Part shown: positions 7,648 through 15,923 of the stretch, one piece after another
Position numbering within the stretch: position 1 is the stretch's first letter
Layout of the letters: each line of letters begins with the position of its first letter
Source of the DNA: CAVYGN01 sp964413265
GTDB taxonomy: Bacteria; Spirochaetota; Brevinematia; Brevinematales; JAOACQ01
NCBI GenBank assembly: GCA_964413265.1
Contig: CAYPRX010000035.1
Location: 1 to 52,236, forward strand
Direction of reading: 5' to 3'
DNA: 52,236 bases
Notes under the pieces: model-generated
Databases searched by the model: none
What the model saw: the letters and a program-made list of their open reading frames with translations, nothing else
What the model was told of the DNA's origin: nothing
Translations under genes and position numbers: made by a program

Positions 7648-8443
7648 GTTTCCACTCCTCAGAAATATTTTGTATTGTTAACAGAAAATATCTTAATTGC
7701 TCGTTGATCCGCCTTAGCTTTTTTAGCGGATCTGCTGTTTCACCGGCTTTAAAAACAGGCAAGTAGTTTAACAGGAGATCAATTCTGTTGTTATATGTTT
7801 TTTTTAAGCTGCTCTCAAAATGCAGTTTTGTGATCTTACTATGGTTTCCGCTTCTTAACTCTTCAGGGACACTGAGCCCTAAAAATACCGGAGGCTCTGT
7901 ATAATGATCATACTCAAGAAGCCCGTATTCAAAACTCTCATCATCCTTGGAATCTTCTTTAATTGATCCGTCCAGCATACGGGTTACGGAATCCATGACT
8001 GCCAGGGCCGCTAATTCTCCCCCTGTAAGGACGTAATCACCTATGGAAATCTCTTCATCTACAGCCTTTTCAACGATCCGCGTATCTATTCCTTCATATC
8101 TGGCGCATAAGAGTATCAAACTGTCTTCTTCTGAAAGTCTCCTTGCCTCTTTATTATCAAATTTCCGTCCCCTTGGCGTCAAATAAACTACTCGACAGCC
8201 GGGGTATCGCCTTTTTATTGAATTAATTGCCTCAAAAATCGGTTCAGGGCGGAAAAGCATTCCTTTCCCATGCCCGAAAATACCTTCATCAATCCGGCCG
8301 TCACTATTTTTAGATGTGGAAAAATCTCTAAGATTTACCACATTTACACTTAATATCCCCTTCTTTACCGCATTTGAAATTATACCGAATTGGAGATATT
8401 CCGTTATCATTTCAGGAAAAATGGTAACGATATTGAATACCAC
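7631..8443 (-). CDS. trmD: tRNA (guanine-N1-)-methyltransferase TrmD
   Basis: 270 residues with a GTG start; the Shine-Dalgarno is weak (AGAG) and the gene starts 10 bases after the rimM stop. The trefoil-knot SAM site is canonical: YLTPRGRKFDN, LLCARYEGIDTR and ISIGDYVLTGGELAALAVMDSVTRM. The C-terminal domain has LLEYDHYTEPPVF and VPEELRSGNH. TrmD places m1G37 next to the anticodon and prevents frameshifting. The usual GGGxGM segment near residue 55 is here GHGKGMLFRPEP, a departure from the consensus I know. The remaining motifs are intact, so it is probably active. The 3' end overlaps rplS. Confidence 0.96.
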   Translation of the reverse strand: MVFNIVTIFPEMITEYLQFGIISNAVKKGILSVNVVNLRDFSTSKNSDGRIDEGIFGHGKGMLFRPEPIFEAINSIKRRYPGCRVVYLTPRGRKFDNKEARRLSEEDSLILLCARYEGIDTRIVEKAVDEEISIGDYVLTGGELAALAVMDSVTRMLDGSIKEDSKDDESFEYGLLEYDHYTEPPVFLGLSVPEELRSGNHSKITKLHFESSLKKTYNNRIDLLLNYLPVFKAGETADPLKKLRRINEQLRYFLLTIQNISEEWKHGRRN

Positions 8444-8453
8444 TTGATTCTCT

Positions 8454-8963
8454 CTATAACAGTTCTTCTAAATTACTGGCTTTAATCTTCCTGTTTTTTA
8501 TATCAACATCGAGAATATACTTATCATTAAACGGTACAGCCAATTCCCTGTTATTGAACATCTTTATAATCAAAAGCGTCCTTTCAGCCATAATAAGCAC
8601 ATTGAAAATTTTTCCGGTAAGAACGGAGTTTTCATACACATCCATACCGTAAAGATCTTTTATATAAAAAACATTTCCTCTCAACTCGGGAATTTCACCC
8701 TCATCGACAAAAATATCCATGTTGCGGAGCATTTCCGAAGCATTTCTGTCATTACAACCTTCGATCTTAACTATTGTTTGCCCCGCCTGTCCGGAAATCT
8801 TTTCGAAAATAATCTCCTGATAACCGGAGATTTTATTTTTTGATTTAATATAAAAATGAGAATAATTTTCCAGTTCTTTCAGGTTATCTATATAAAAAAC
8901 CGTTTTTATATGGCCTTTTAAACCGTATGGTTTTAAAAGTCTGCCTATCAAAAGGGCATCCAT
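8454..8963 (-). CDS. rimM: Ribosome maturation factor RimM
   Basis: 169 residues. The N-terminal RimM domain begins LLIGRLLKPYGLKGHIKTVF, the family hallmark, and the PRC-barrel domain covers roughly residues 90-165 (VFYIKDLYGMDVYE, then LAVPFNDKYILDVDIKNRKI). RimM binds S19 and helps the 30S head to mature. Lies four bases after khpA and just before trmD in the rpsP operon. Confidence 0.93.
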   Translation of the reverse strand: MDALLIGRLLKPYGLKGHIKTVFYIDNLKELENYSHFYIKSKNKISGYQEIIFEKISGQAGQTIVKIEGCNDRNASEMLRNMDIFVDEGEIPELRGNVFYIKDLYGMDVYENSVLTGKIFNVLIMAERTLLIIKMFNNRELAVPFNDKYILDVDIKNRKIKASNLEELL

Positions 8964-8967
8964 CTGG

Positions 8968-9204
8968 TCAATCCAATATCTCCAGGATCACCCTACGCCC
9001 ATTTTTAACAGATACGGCATTAACTATTGTCCGAATAGATTTCGCTATGACTCCATGCCGACCTATTACCTTTCCCACTTCTCCTGCGCCAACTTTTAAT
9101 TCCAGTATTGTTGATTTTTCACCATCTATGACATTGATACTTACCGCAGAAGGATCATCTACTAGATTCTGTACAATTAATTCGACGATTTCTTTTTCTT
9201 TCAT
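8968..9204 (-). CDS. khpA: KH-domain RNA-binding protein KhpA
   Basis: 78 residues, the standard size. The single KH domain carries the RNA-binding loop GKVIGRHGV with its GxxG core, after VGAGEV. KhpA binds RNA, often with KhpB, and in several bacteria affects cell division and envelope genes. Position between rpsP and rimM is conserved in Firmicutes and in spirochaetes, one of the few hints to the lineage. Confidence 0.95.
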   Translation of the reverse strand: MKEKEIVELIVQNLVDDPSAVSINVIDGEKSTILELKVGAGEVGKVIGRHGVIAKSIRTIVNAVSVKNGRRVILEILD

Positions 9205-9208
9205 AGGA

Positions 9209-9457
9209 TTATGCTCCTGCTTTGCGCATTCTCCTGGCTATATCCCTTACAATATTGCTGACCTTCGCTCCTTTATTTATCCAATCGTCGTATTTTTGGA
9301 GATCAATTTTAGTATTACTCGTATCTTCGATTGGCTGGTAATGTCCAAGGCAGTCAATATATGCCCCGTCTCGAGGATCTCGGCAGTCCAGAACGACTAT
9401 TCGATAATACGGTCTCTTGGATTTTCCAATTCTCATTAACCTGATATGAGGAGCCAA
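9209..9457 (-). CDS. rpsP: Ribosomal protein bS16, TTG start
   Basis: 82 residues with the family start xxHIRLMRIGKSKRPYYRIVVLDCRDPRDGAYIDCLGHYQP. The initiation codon is TTG at 9457, with a strong Shine-Dalgarno (GGGAGG) six bases upstream, and no alternative ATG near. S16 assembles early in the 30S subunit. It is the first gene of a six-gene operon (rpsP, khpA, rimM, trmD, rplS, rnhB) with a consensus promoter. Confidence 0.96.
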   Translation of the reverse strand: MAPHIRLMRIGKSKRPYYRIVVLDCRDPRDGAYIDCLGHYQPIEDTSNTKIDLQKYDDWINKGAKVSNIVRDIARRMRKAGA

Positions 9458-9489
9458 TGAATTCCTCCCATGATAAAATTCGAGTAATA

Positions 9490-9518
9490 ATTATAAATTT
9501 GACGTATGGCTTTGTCAA
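9490..9518 (-). promoter_or_regulatory. Consensus sigma-70 promoter of the rpsP operon
   Basis: On the minus strand, TTGACA (9513-9518) and TATAAT (9490-9495) are perfect hexamers 17 bases apart. About 33 bases separate the -10 from the TTG start of rpsP. Confidence 0.85.
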
Positions 9519-9568
9519 ATCTTTACCTGATTAGGATTGGGATGATAGGAATTATTCAGCGCATGTGG

Positions 9569-10498
9569 TCAGGACGGGATCTTAAGAATATCGGTAGCGC
9601 TGCCTGCATTGAAAAAATAACCCGCTTCTCCATGGTAATAACGGTCGAGAGGACGGCTTACAGGTTTCGTGAAGATGTTCAAAAGTTTTTGAGCAAATGA
9701 AACATCTAAGGTATGACCGCCCTTGTAAGCAATAATAAAACCTTTTATGTCAAAATTGAGAAGGGCCAGACTGCCGAGTAAATCTAGGATCTTATGTCTC
9801 ACAGGCTCATCATGATAACGTGAGGAATTAAGTATCTTATTTTCCTTCTTGCTGAAAACCTGAACATTATCCAGATTAACACCCCTGCTGAGGCCGGATT
9901 TTTTGAAATCATCAAGGTCTTCGATAAAGCCGAATGTTCTGGCACCGCAGATATTTTTCATAAATATATCAGTCGACATTTCCGTATTTAAAGTCTGGGT
10001 ACCGATCGGTGAATTTGGAAATTCAATAGTATAGCTTATTTTGAATCCATTATAAGGCAGGGCTATTATATATTTATCCGACATAGTAGTCCAGATCGGG
10101 TTGATGACCATAAATTCTTCACGGTCCCTGTCCTGTTCAACCATGCCGGTATTAATGATCCCCTCGGCGAAAAACCTGGAGCTTCCATCAAGGATCGGTA
10201 TTTCCTTTGAACCGCACTCTATAATACAGTTATCAATATGGCAGGCATAAAGAGCAGCGACAAGATGCTCAACCGTTTTTATAACAGTCTTTCCGTTTGA
10301 TATGGATATATTGTTCTGAGTATCGATAATGTTTCCTGCATTGTAAGGAATAAAATCTTTTTCCTGTCCGATGCTTCTTAAAAATAAAATGCCCGTATCT
10401 TCAGGTGCGGGTTTAATTGCAATCTGGCATACATGCCCGCTGTGAAGACCTATTCCCTTGAATTCAATCCAGTCTTTTAAAGTTTGTTGTTTCCTCAT
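9569..10498 (-). CDS. lpxC: UDP-3-O-acyl-N-acetylglucosamine deacetylase LpxC
   Basis: 310 residues from the ATG at 10498, which has GGAG 9 bases upstream; a start at 10546 would add 16 residues without support. GLHSGHVCQIAIKPA begins the protein. Zinc ligands of the family are visible: His in VKTVEHLVAAL, and His and Asp in VRHKILDLLGSL, with the catalytic Glu in VEH. IPILDGSSRFF and YKGGHTLD are further conserved segments. LpxC performs the first committed step of lipid A synthesis in the cytoplasm, removing acetate from UDP-3-O-acyl-GlcNAc. It follows ruvX by 116 bases and probably has its own promoter. Confidence 0.94.
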   Translation of the reverse strand: MRKQQTLKDWIEFKGIGLHSGHVCQIAIKPAPEDTGILFLRSIGQEKDFIPYNAGNIIDTQNNISISNGKTVIKTVEHLVAALYACHIDNCIIECGSKEIPILDGSSRFFAEGIINTGMVEQDRDREEFMVINPIWTTMSDKYIIALPYNGFKISYTIEFPNSPIGTQTLNTEMSTDIFMKNICGARTFGFIEDLDDFKKSGLSRGVNLDNVQVFSKKENKILNSSRYHDEPVRHKILDLLGSLALLNFDIKGFIIAYKGGHTLDVSFAQKLLNIFTKPVSRPLDRYYHGEAGYFFNAGSATDILKIPS

Positions 10499-10522
10499 CA
10501 AGAATCTCCAAAGAATATGCTT

Positions 10523-10550
10523 ATTATACTGCAAATATTGTACCACTTAA
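10523..10550 (-). promoter_or_regulatory. Possible promoter of lpxC
   Basis: TATAAT (10523-10528, minus strand) lies about 25 bases before the LpxC start, with a weak -35 TTAAGT (10545-10550) 16 bases upstream. The 116-base gap to ruvX supports independent transcription. Confidence 0.4.
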
Positions 10551-10614
10551 ATAATTTTTTATTGCATATTTTCAATAAAGATATAATCAGCTCCAAAAAA
10601 TACTGTAATATAAT

Positions 10615-11034
10615 TCATACACCCTGACAGGGCTTTTTGCTGCTTTTAATATAATCTTCCAGGATTTTCTGTGCAGCAAATTTATCAAGTGATGCCTTGA
10701 TCTTTTTATCATTGATGCCCATTGATTTCAGGAGACTTAATGAAAAAACCGAACTGTATTCCTCATTCTGAAATTCAATACTAAAACCGGTATTCTGCTT
10801 TATTTTCTCTGAAAATAAGATGACTTCCCGGGCAGCTGCCACGTATTTCTCAGAATACGGGTATCCGATAATAATCTTTACAACTGAATAGCTGTCACAT
10901 ATTTTTTTTAATTCATCCAAAAAAGAGGAATTATTTTTAAGCACGGTCAAAGGGCTTGAAATAATCTGCAATTCATCAGATATAGCCAGTCCGATCCTTT
11001 TCCTGCCGTAGTCTATACCGAGCAGCCTAGGCAT
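10615..11034 (-). CDS. ruvX: YqgF/RuvX-family putative pre-16S rRNA nuclease
   Basis: 139 residues from the ATG at 11034, overlapping lpxB by 8 bases; an ATG five codons upstream (11049) is possible. The N-terminal LLGIDYGRKRIGLAISD is the RNase H-fold signature with its first catalytic Asp. The second acidic motif, usually DERLTS, reads NEEYSS here, so the Asp is replaced while Glu remains. DKFAAQKILEDY near the C-terminus supplies the last Asp. The family trims the 5' end of 16S rRNA precursor. Co-transcribed with lpxB by overlap. Confidence 0.9.
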   Translation of the reverse strand: MPRLLGIDYGRKRIGLAISDELQIISSPLTVLKNNSSFLDELKKICDSYSVVKIIIGYPYSEKYVAAAREVILFSEKIKQNTGFSIEFQNEEYSSVFSLSLLKSMGINDKKIKASLDKFAAQKILEDYIKSSKKPCQGV

Positions 11035-12178
11035 CTGAAACACATCCAATTACTAATTGTGCTACCCTTTCGATTACATTTTTATCCCCGAGAGATTTTT
11101 TTATCTCGTCGAAATATTGTTCCCTTTTTTGTTTAGCAAAACTGTCTGGATTTAATAAAGCAATGGCTTCTTTTACAATATTATCGGTATTGCAGTTTTT
11201 TTGAAGAAGTTCGGGGAAAAATTTATTCTTGAGTAAGATATTCGGCAGCCCGATCATCTTTCCTTTCACAAGCATCTTTGCGACGAAAAATGAAAAGGGT
11301 GAGATTTTGTAGCATATTACCGGAGGCTTTCTAAGAAGGACAGATTCAAGGGATGCTGTTCCTGAAGCCTGAATATTTACATCTGCCATCTTCATAGCAT
11401 TGTATGAATCATTCCTGATAATTGTGATTTTGTTTTCCAGGCCGCAGAATTTTATTATTTTCAATAATTTATTTTCAAATTCAATATGGGAAATCGGAAG
11501 GATGATCTGGATCCCATACTTTTCAATGAGTATCTTGGCAGCTTCAAGCATAGGAAAAGCAAGAGTATCAATTTCCTGGTGACGGCTACCCGGCATTATG
11601 GAGATAATTTTTTTGCTTCTGTCAATGCCATATTTTTCATAAAATTCACGGAGCGGTATGGTATCTGATGTCTTATCCAGTAGCGGATGGCCTGAAAAAA
11701 CAGCATTTCCACCGTATTCTTTGTATAAGAGATAATCCTGATAGAATGGGGCTATGATCAGATCGATGTTTTCGGAAATAACCCTGGTGTTCCATTCACC
11801 CCAGATGGAAACGGGGGGAGGGAAATAATATATGCTCTTTACGCCTAATTTCCGGGCTTTTTTTGCCAATGGTATGTTAAAACCCTGGTTGTCAATTAAC
11901 AGGAGATATTTTATTTTATTTTTTCTGATATATTTTAAGCATGAACTAAACAAATAGGATTTTTTATAAAGGAAACGGACTGCCTCGATAATTCCCATGG
12001 TGCTCATGGTCGAGACATCGCCGGTAATACTTATCATTCCTGACGAGATCATGTTAGGGCCGCCCAGACCGGCGAACTGAAATTCCGGAGAGAGTTCCTT
12101 AATTTTTTTTATCACATCAGCCGCATGGATATCACCTGATACTTCACCGGCAGAAACAAAAATAGTCTTTTTATTCAT
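11027..12178 (-). CDS. lpxB: Lipid-A-disaccharide synthase LpxB
   Basis: 383 residues, normal for LpxB. Begins FVSAGEVSGDIHAADVIKKI with the GE(V/A)SGD motif, then FAGLGGPNM, FPPPVSIWGEWN, IMPGSRHQEI (PGSR donor site) and ASGTASLESVLLRKPPVICY. It condenses UDP-2,3-diacylglucosamine with lipid X at the inner membrane to give the lipid A disaccharide. Overlaps lpxA by 8 bases and ruvX by 8 bases, so all three are coupled. Confidence 0.96.
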   Translation of the reverse strand: MNKKTIFVSAGEVSGDIHAADVIKKIKELSPEFQFAGLGGPNMISSGMISITGDVSTMSTMGIIEAVRFLYKKSYLFSSCLKYIRKNKIKYLLLIDNQGFNIPLAKKARKLGVKSIYYFPPPVSIWGEWNTRVISENIDLIIAPFYQDYLLYKEYGGNAVFSGHPLLDKTSDTIPLREFYEKYGIDRSKKIISIMPGSRHQEIDTLAFPMLEAAKILIEKYGIQIILPISHIEFENKLLKIIKFCGLENKITIIRNDSYNAMKMADVNIQASGTASLESVLLRKPPVICYKISPFSFFVAKMLVKGKMIGLPNILLKNKFFPELLQKNCNTDNIVKEAIALLNPDSFAKQKREQYFDEIKKSLGDKNVIERVAQLVIGCVSDA

Positions 12179-12956
12179 GATAGCCGATTATGCCGCGTTT
12201 TGACATTTCTACGAACAGGACTAATCTTTCAATTAATTCATTACCGGCATAGATTGCTTTTATTTCCTCGAGCGCCTCCTGGCGGGATTTTCCTGAAAAA
12301 AGTATCCTGTAAGCATCCTTGATTTTATTTCTCTGATCCTGACCTATGCCCTTTCTTTTTAAACCGATGCTGTTAAGACCGTAACCAGTCGCTGGCACTC
12401 CATCGACCAATAAGTAAGGAGGAACGTCCTGCGTTAATTTGCTCATACCTCCTATCATAGTGTAAGCTCCTACCCTGCAATGCTGATGAACTGCCGAATT
12501 TCCGCCAAGAATTACGTCATTCTCAAGAATAACATGCCCGCCTAATATGCTTCCCTGAACAAGCTGACTGTTGTCGCCGACCTTTGCATTGTGACCTACA
12601 TGGGAATTCCCCATGAGAAATATGTTATTTCCCAGCACGGTTTGTTCGCCCGTATCGCCATGAACAGGGGTATGAATGGTGGCGCCTTCCCTTATCATAC
12701 AGTCGTCGCCGATCAGTATAAGGCCAGGTTCATCTTTATAAGAATAATCCTGAGGTGGATTGCCGACAGCTGCGAAAGAATGTATCCTGTTGTTTTTGCC
12801 AATCCTGACCCATCCAGTGATATAAGAAAAAGGACCAATAATACAACCATCCCCAATCTCAATGTCGCCGTCTATTACACTATAAGGACCGATCTTAATA
12901 TTATTACCGAGTTTGACATTTTTTCCGACAAGCGCTGATGGATGGATTTGGTTCAT
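12171..12956 (-). CDS. lpxA: UDP-N-acetylglucosamine acyltransferase LpxA
   Basis: 261 residues, matching the family's usual ~260. Left-handed beta-helix hexapeptide repeats run through most of the protein (IHPSALVGKNVKLGNNIKIG onward). GNSHVGHNAKVGDNSQLV carries the catalytic His position. The C-terminal helical tail (NKIKDAYRILFSGKSRQEALEEI) is typical. LpxA adds the first acyl chain to UDP-GlcNAc. The ATG is preceded by AAAGGAG and overlaps the STAS gene stop by 4 bases. Confidence 0.97.
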   Translation of the reverse strand: MNQIHPSALVGKNVKLGNNIKIGPYSVIDGDIEIGDGCIIGPFSYITGWVRIGKNNRIHSFAAVGNPPQDYSYKDEPGLILIGDDCMIREGATIHTPVHGDTGEQTVLGNNIFLMGNSHVGHNAKVGDNSQLVQGSILGGHVILENDVILGGNSAVHQHCRVGAYTMIGGMSKLTQDVPPYLLVDGVPATGYGLNSIGLKRKGIGQDQRNKIKDAYRILFSGKSRQEALEEIKAIYAGNELIERLVLFVEMSKRGIIGYHE

Positions 12957-13459
12957 TTTTTCTCCTTTTCGAGTTCCCTTTTCAGCATTTCCTCGACGAG
13001 GCTGAAGCGTTTCCTGTTTTCACTGTTGATCTCCATAAGGTTCTGGTGGGATTCAAGCAAAACCTGGATGTCCCGGTAATTCTTTTCGAGTCTTTTTTTG
13101 ATTTCGCTGCTTATTTCAATATTCTTAAAGGTATTATTCTCCTGAATCGGCATTATATCCAGAAGACCCATTGTGGAAAGAATTTCCTTTGTTTTGTCAG
13201 AAGGATTAAGAAGTATCAGATTACCATTACCCAATTTTTTCATTTTTTTCTGGACAGAAACAATAACGCCTATAAAAGAGCTGTCAAGATATGTCGCTTC
13301 AGACAATTCAAAATATATGTTTTCCGGATTCTCACTTTCAATTTTTTCAGAAAGAAACTGAAACAATTCCGAGCAGTACTCCATCGTACCCTTGCCTATA
13401 ACTTTAATTATATATCCAGAATTGATTATCCCGATTATTACCCGAGAATTTTCCTGCAT
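12953..13459 (-). CDS. STAS-domain protein (anti-sigma factor antagonist-like)
   Basis: 168 residues. The first ~110 residues are a STAS domain: YIIKVIGKGTMEYCSELFQFL, then YFELSEATYLDSSFIGVIVSVQKKM, where the Ser in YLDSS is at the usual phosphorylated position, and GNLILLNPSDKTKEILSTMGL. The last ~50 residues form a charged helix (EKNYRDIQVLLESHQNLMEINSENRKRF) that is probably a coiled coil. No kinase or sigma partner is adjacent. It is between bactofilin and lpxA with a 4-base overlap to lpxA, so it is probably part of an envelope-linked operon; its partner is unknown. Confidence 0.88.
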   Translation of the reverse strand: MQENSRVIIGIINSGYIIKVIGKGTMEYCSELFQFLSEKIESENPENIYFELSEATYLDSSFIGVIVSVQKKMKKLGNGNLILLNPSDKTKEILSTMGLLDIMPIQENNTFKNIEISSEIKKRLEKNYRDIQVLLESHQNLMEINSENRKRFSLVEEMLKRELEKEKK

Positions 13460-13483
13460 TTTATCCCCTTGCCCAAGCTTCTC

Positions 13484-13930
13484 TCATAATTCTTCATCGA
13501 AAAGCGGTGAGATCTTCTTTACATTGTTTTCAAAAAAAGCGTCTATATCATTTTTTGAGTCTATTTTAGACACCCCGCTGAAAAACATTCCCTCTTCCGC
13601 CAGACATTTTTTTGTCCATAGTTCTCCATTCAGACTTCCGGTTGAAAGTATATCAACGCGTTCAAGGGCGTAAACATTACCCTTTATCTTTCCTCCGATC
13701 CTTACCATACGTGCATAAATATCGCCTATTATTCTTCCTTTTTCTCCAACCAGAACTATTCCGTAGCCCTTGATGACACCCTTAAAATCTCCGTCAATAC
13801 GAAGGAGGCCATTGGAGCGGAACTCTCCTGAAAATGCATTTTCCCTGCCTATGACGCTGTTTGATATCGGCGTTTTAACACTCGGTTCTTCATTTTTAAT
13901 TGTATCTGTTTTTAATTCGGAAGATTCCAT
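13484..13930 (-). CDS. Bactofilin (polymer-forming cytoskeletal protein)
   Basis: 148 residues. The bactofilin domain is recognisable: AFSGEFRSNGLLRIDGDFKGVIKG, VLVGEKGRIIGDIYARMVRIGGKIKGNVYALERVDILSTGSLNGELWTKKCLAEEGMFFSG, a right-handed beta-helix with short repeats. Proteins of the family form membrane-associated filaments that position cell-wall enzymes and shape cells. The N-terminal ~25 residues are a polar tail. Placed between an M23 peptidase and the STAS protein, matching the frequent bactofilin-M23 neighbourhood. Confidence 0.92.
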   Translation of the reverse strand: MESSELKTDTIKNEEPSVKTPISNSVIGRENAFSGEFRSNGLLRIDGDFKGVIKGYGIVLVGEKGRIIGDIYARMVRIGGKIKGNVYALERVDILSTGSLNGELWTKKCLAEEGMFFSGVSKIDSKNDIDAFFENNVKKISPLFDEEL

Positions 13931-13946
13931 AGTTACCCCGGAGTAT

Positions 13947-14981
13947 TTAAGGTATCATCATACTTAAGAATGGGACCGGATCTACAACAAAATCGCCTAC
14001 AATGACTTCGAAATGAAGATGGGGACCTGTTACATAACCGGTAGCGCCAACATATCCGACTACCTGGCCTTGCCTGATCTTGGCGCCAAGAATAATGCCA
14101 GGCCCGATTTCTTCCATATGGGCGTATCTGGTTGAAAAGCCGAATTTATGCCTGATTTCAACCTGATTTCCATAGCCGCCGTTCCATCCCACGGAAACAA
14201 CAACTCCGTCAGCTGCGGCAAGAATAGGTGTTCCAGGATAAGCCAGCATATCTACGCCGGGATGAAAACCCATCTTCCAGGGAAGGATCGGATCATTTCT
14301 CATTCCAAAAGGTGAAGTTATTTGAGCGCGTGCAGGGAGAGGATATTTGGAAGGAATTGAATTTAACAGTCCTTCCCACCCCTCGATGGATTTTCCAATC
14401 CTTACGACATTATTCTTTGTCACTTCCAGATCGCTTTTGAGTTTATTCAGTATCTTTATTTGACGGGAAGTATCATTATTAGACTCATTGTTCGGGATTT
14501 CAATATCATCATAATTATAAACATTTTTATCCTTGCCAACGGATTTGATAATGTTTGTAATATCAACTTTAAGCGATGTAAATCTTTTATCAAAACTTTC
14601 TAGCTGGGTTTTAAAATCTTCTATCTGCCTCCGCTTAAGGTCATCTTCACGAATGAGAAAATCATACTGTTTCTGATTATGGTTTGTCTGTCCGATAGCT
14701 AAAATTGATGCTCCGATCGTAATCCCCAGAAGAAGGCTGAAAGAAAAAAGAATATAATTCGAAATCTGAATATTTACTATCTTTTTTTCAGAATGCGGTA
14801 CAACCATGATGGTCAATCTTTGAGAACCTTTTTCATTGATCTTATAGAGGAGCTTGGCAAAAAATCTTTTAATGTTGCTATAATAAAACACTACAAATTC
14901 TTTGAATTTCATCCAGCGTGATTTTTTATACATTTCAGCTTTTGATTTAAAGACTGGTCTCTTTTTGCTGTAGTTTGCCAT
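13947..14981 (-). CDS. M23-family peptidoglycan endopeptidase, membrane anchored
   Basis: 344 residues from the ATG at 14981, which has the strong ribosome site AGGAGG; a longer start at 15023 is unlikely. A basic N-terminal region (KKRPVFKSKAEMYKKSRWMKFKEF) is followed by a hydrophobic segment at about residues 75-98 (SNYILFSFSLLLGITIGASI), a coiled-coil region, then the LytM domain. Zinc site: FHPGVDM (HxxxD), and YAHM and GPHLHFEV with the second and catalytic His. M23 enzymes cut peptide cross-links in the cell wall. It is first in the operon with bactofilin and probably is its partner. Confidence 0.93.
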   Translation of the reverse strand: MANYSKKRPVFKSKAEMYKKSRWMKFKEFVVFYYSNIKRFFAKLLYKINEKGSQRLTIMVVPHSEKKIVNIQISNYILFSFSLLLGITIGASILAIGQTNHNQKQYDFLIREDDLKRRQIEDFKTQLESFDKRFTSLKVDITNIIKSVGKDKNVYNYDDIEIPNNESNNDTSRQIKILNKLKSDLEVTKNNVVRIGKSIEGWEGLLNSIPSKYPLPARAQITSPFGMRNDPILPWKMGFHPGVDMLAYPGTPILAAADGVVVSVGWNGGYGNQVEIRHKFGFSTRYAHMEEIGPGIILGAKIRQGQVVGYVGATGYVTGPHLHFEVIVGDFVVDPVPFLSMMIP

Positions 14982-15023
14982 TTGCACCTCCTTTTTTATT
15001 AATTTACGTAAGCAAAGCTGCAT

Positions 15024-15052
15024 ATTATATATTGAAAATGCAACTTATTCAA
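15024..15052 (-). promoter_or_regulatory. Promoter of the M23-bactofilin operon
   Basis: TTGAAT (15047-15052) and TATAAT (15024-15029) on the minus strand, 17-base spacer, about 40 bases before the M23 ATG. Divergent to the tatD promoter. Confidence 0.6.
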
Positions 15053-15082
15053 TACTTTCCGCTATAATTAATACTTATGATT

Positions 15083-15111
15083 TTGACTCAAAAGTTTTCT
15101 GAGTATATAAT
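15083..15111 (+). promoter_or_regulatory. Promoter of tatD
   Basis: TTGACT at 15083-15088 and TATAAT at 15106-15111 with a 17-base spacer, about 50 bases before the tatD ATG. Confidence 0.7.
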
Positions 15112-15161
15112 CTTACCTCACATTATAATAAAGTCAAGTAAAATTTCACAGAAAGGTTGAT

Positions 15162-15920
15162 ATGCTCATAGACAGTCATTGCCATATTCAGCATTGCTTC
15201 ACAGACCGGTCCGATTTTGATCGGGGGGTCAAGCTGATCTCATCATCAATGCTTTATATTATTGATATATCGACAAATGCGCGAGAATTCTTAAATATGA
15301 AAAACAGGCAGCTTCCCTCGAATATCCTTCTCTCGTTCGGGCTTTATCCTGAAGAAGCCCCTTCTTTTAATCAGGAGAAAGGACTTGAATTCAGTACTTT
15401 TATAGCCGAAAGAAAGGTTAAGGCTGTCGGCGAATGTGGAATCGATTATTACAGAAATTACGGAACACATTTTCAGCAGGAGACCCTTTTCAGGAAACAG
15501 ATCGAGACAAGTATGGACTATGATCTTCCTCTCATAGTTCATACCAGGAACGCTTTTGAAGATACTTACAGGATATTATCATCTTATAAATTCAGCAGGA
15601 ACGTGATAATACATTGCTTCGGGTATTCCGCTACCGAGGCAGGTAAGTTCCTTGCCGAGGGATATTATCTGTCTTTTGCAGGCAATGTCACATATCCTGG
15701 TGCGAAAGGGATTAGAGATGCAGTTCTGACTGTCCCGACGGACAGGCTGCTAATTGAAACCGATTCGCCTTACCTTCCGCCTGTGCCTTTAAGGGGGCAG
15801 CGGAATAATCCGCTTAATGTTAAATATACTTATAAATTTATTTCTGAATTGAGGAAAACAGCGCAGGAAGAGCTGGAAAATTCCATAGAAAGTAACTTCA
15901 AGAAAGTTTTCGGATTGTAG
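15162..15920 (+). CDS. tatD: TatD-family metal-dependent deoxyribonuclease
   Basis: 252 residues. The metal sites of the family are all visible: DSHCHI at the start, GECGIDYY, LIVHTRNAF, IIHCFG, and the ending IETDSPYLPPVPLRGQRNNP. TatD proteins act as metal-dependent 3'-5' nucleases in the cytoplasm; substrate in this organism is unknown. It stands alone between two divergent or convergent neighbours, with its own promoter. Confidence 0.94.
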   Translation: MLIDSHCHIQHCFTDRSDFDRGVKLISSSMLYIIDISTNAREFLNMKNRQLPSNILLSFGLYPEEAPSFNQEKGLEFSTFIAERKVKAVGECGIDYYRNYGTHFQQETLFRKQIETSMDYDLPLIVHTRNAFEDTYRILSSYKFSRNVIIHCFGYSATEAGKFLAEGYYLSFAGNVTYPGAKGIRDAVLTVPTDRLLIETDSPYLPPVPLRGQRNNPLNVKYTYKFISELRKTAQEELENSIESNFKKVFGL

Positions 15921-15923
15921 CAT

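Noticed and set aside
8927..9439. 170-residue plus-strand ORF across khpA and rpsP
   Set aside because: Antisense shadow of two universally conserved genes.
12938..13489. 183-residue plus-strand ORF over the STAS gene
   Set aside because: Phe-rich translation typical of an antisense shadow; the STAS gene has domain support and ribosome site.
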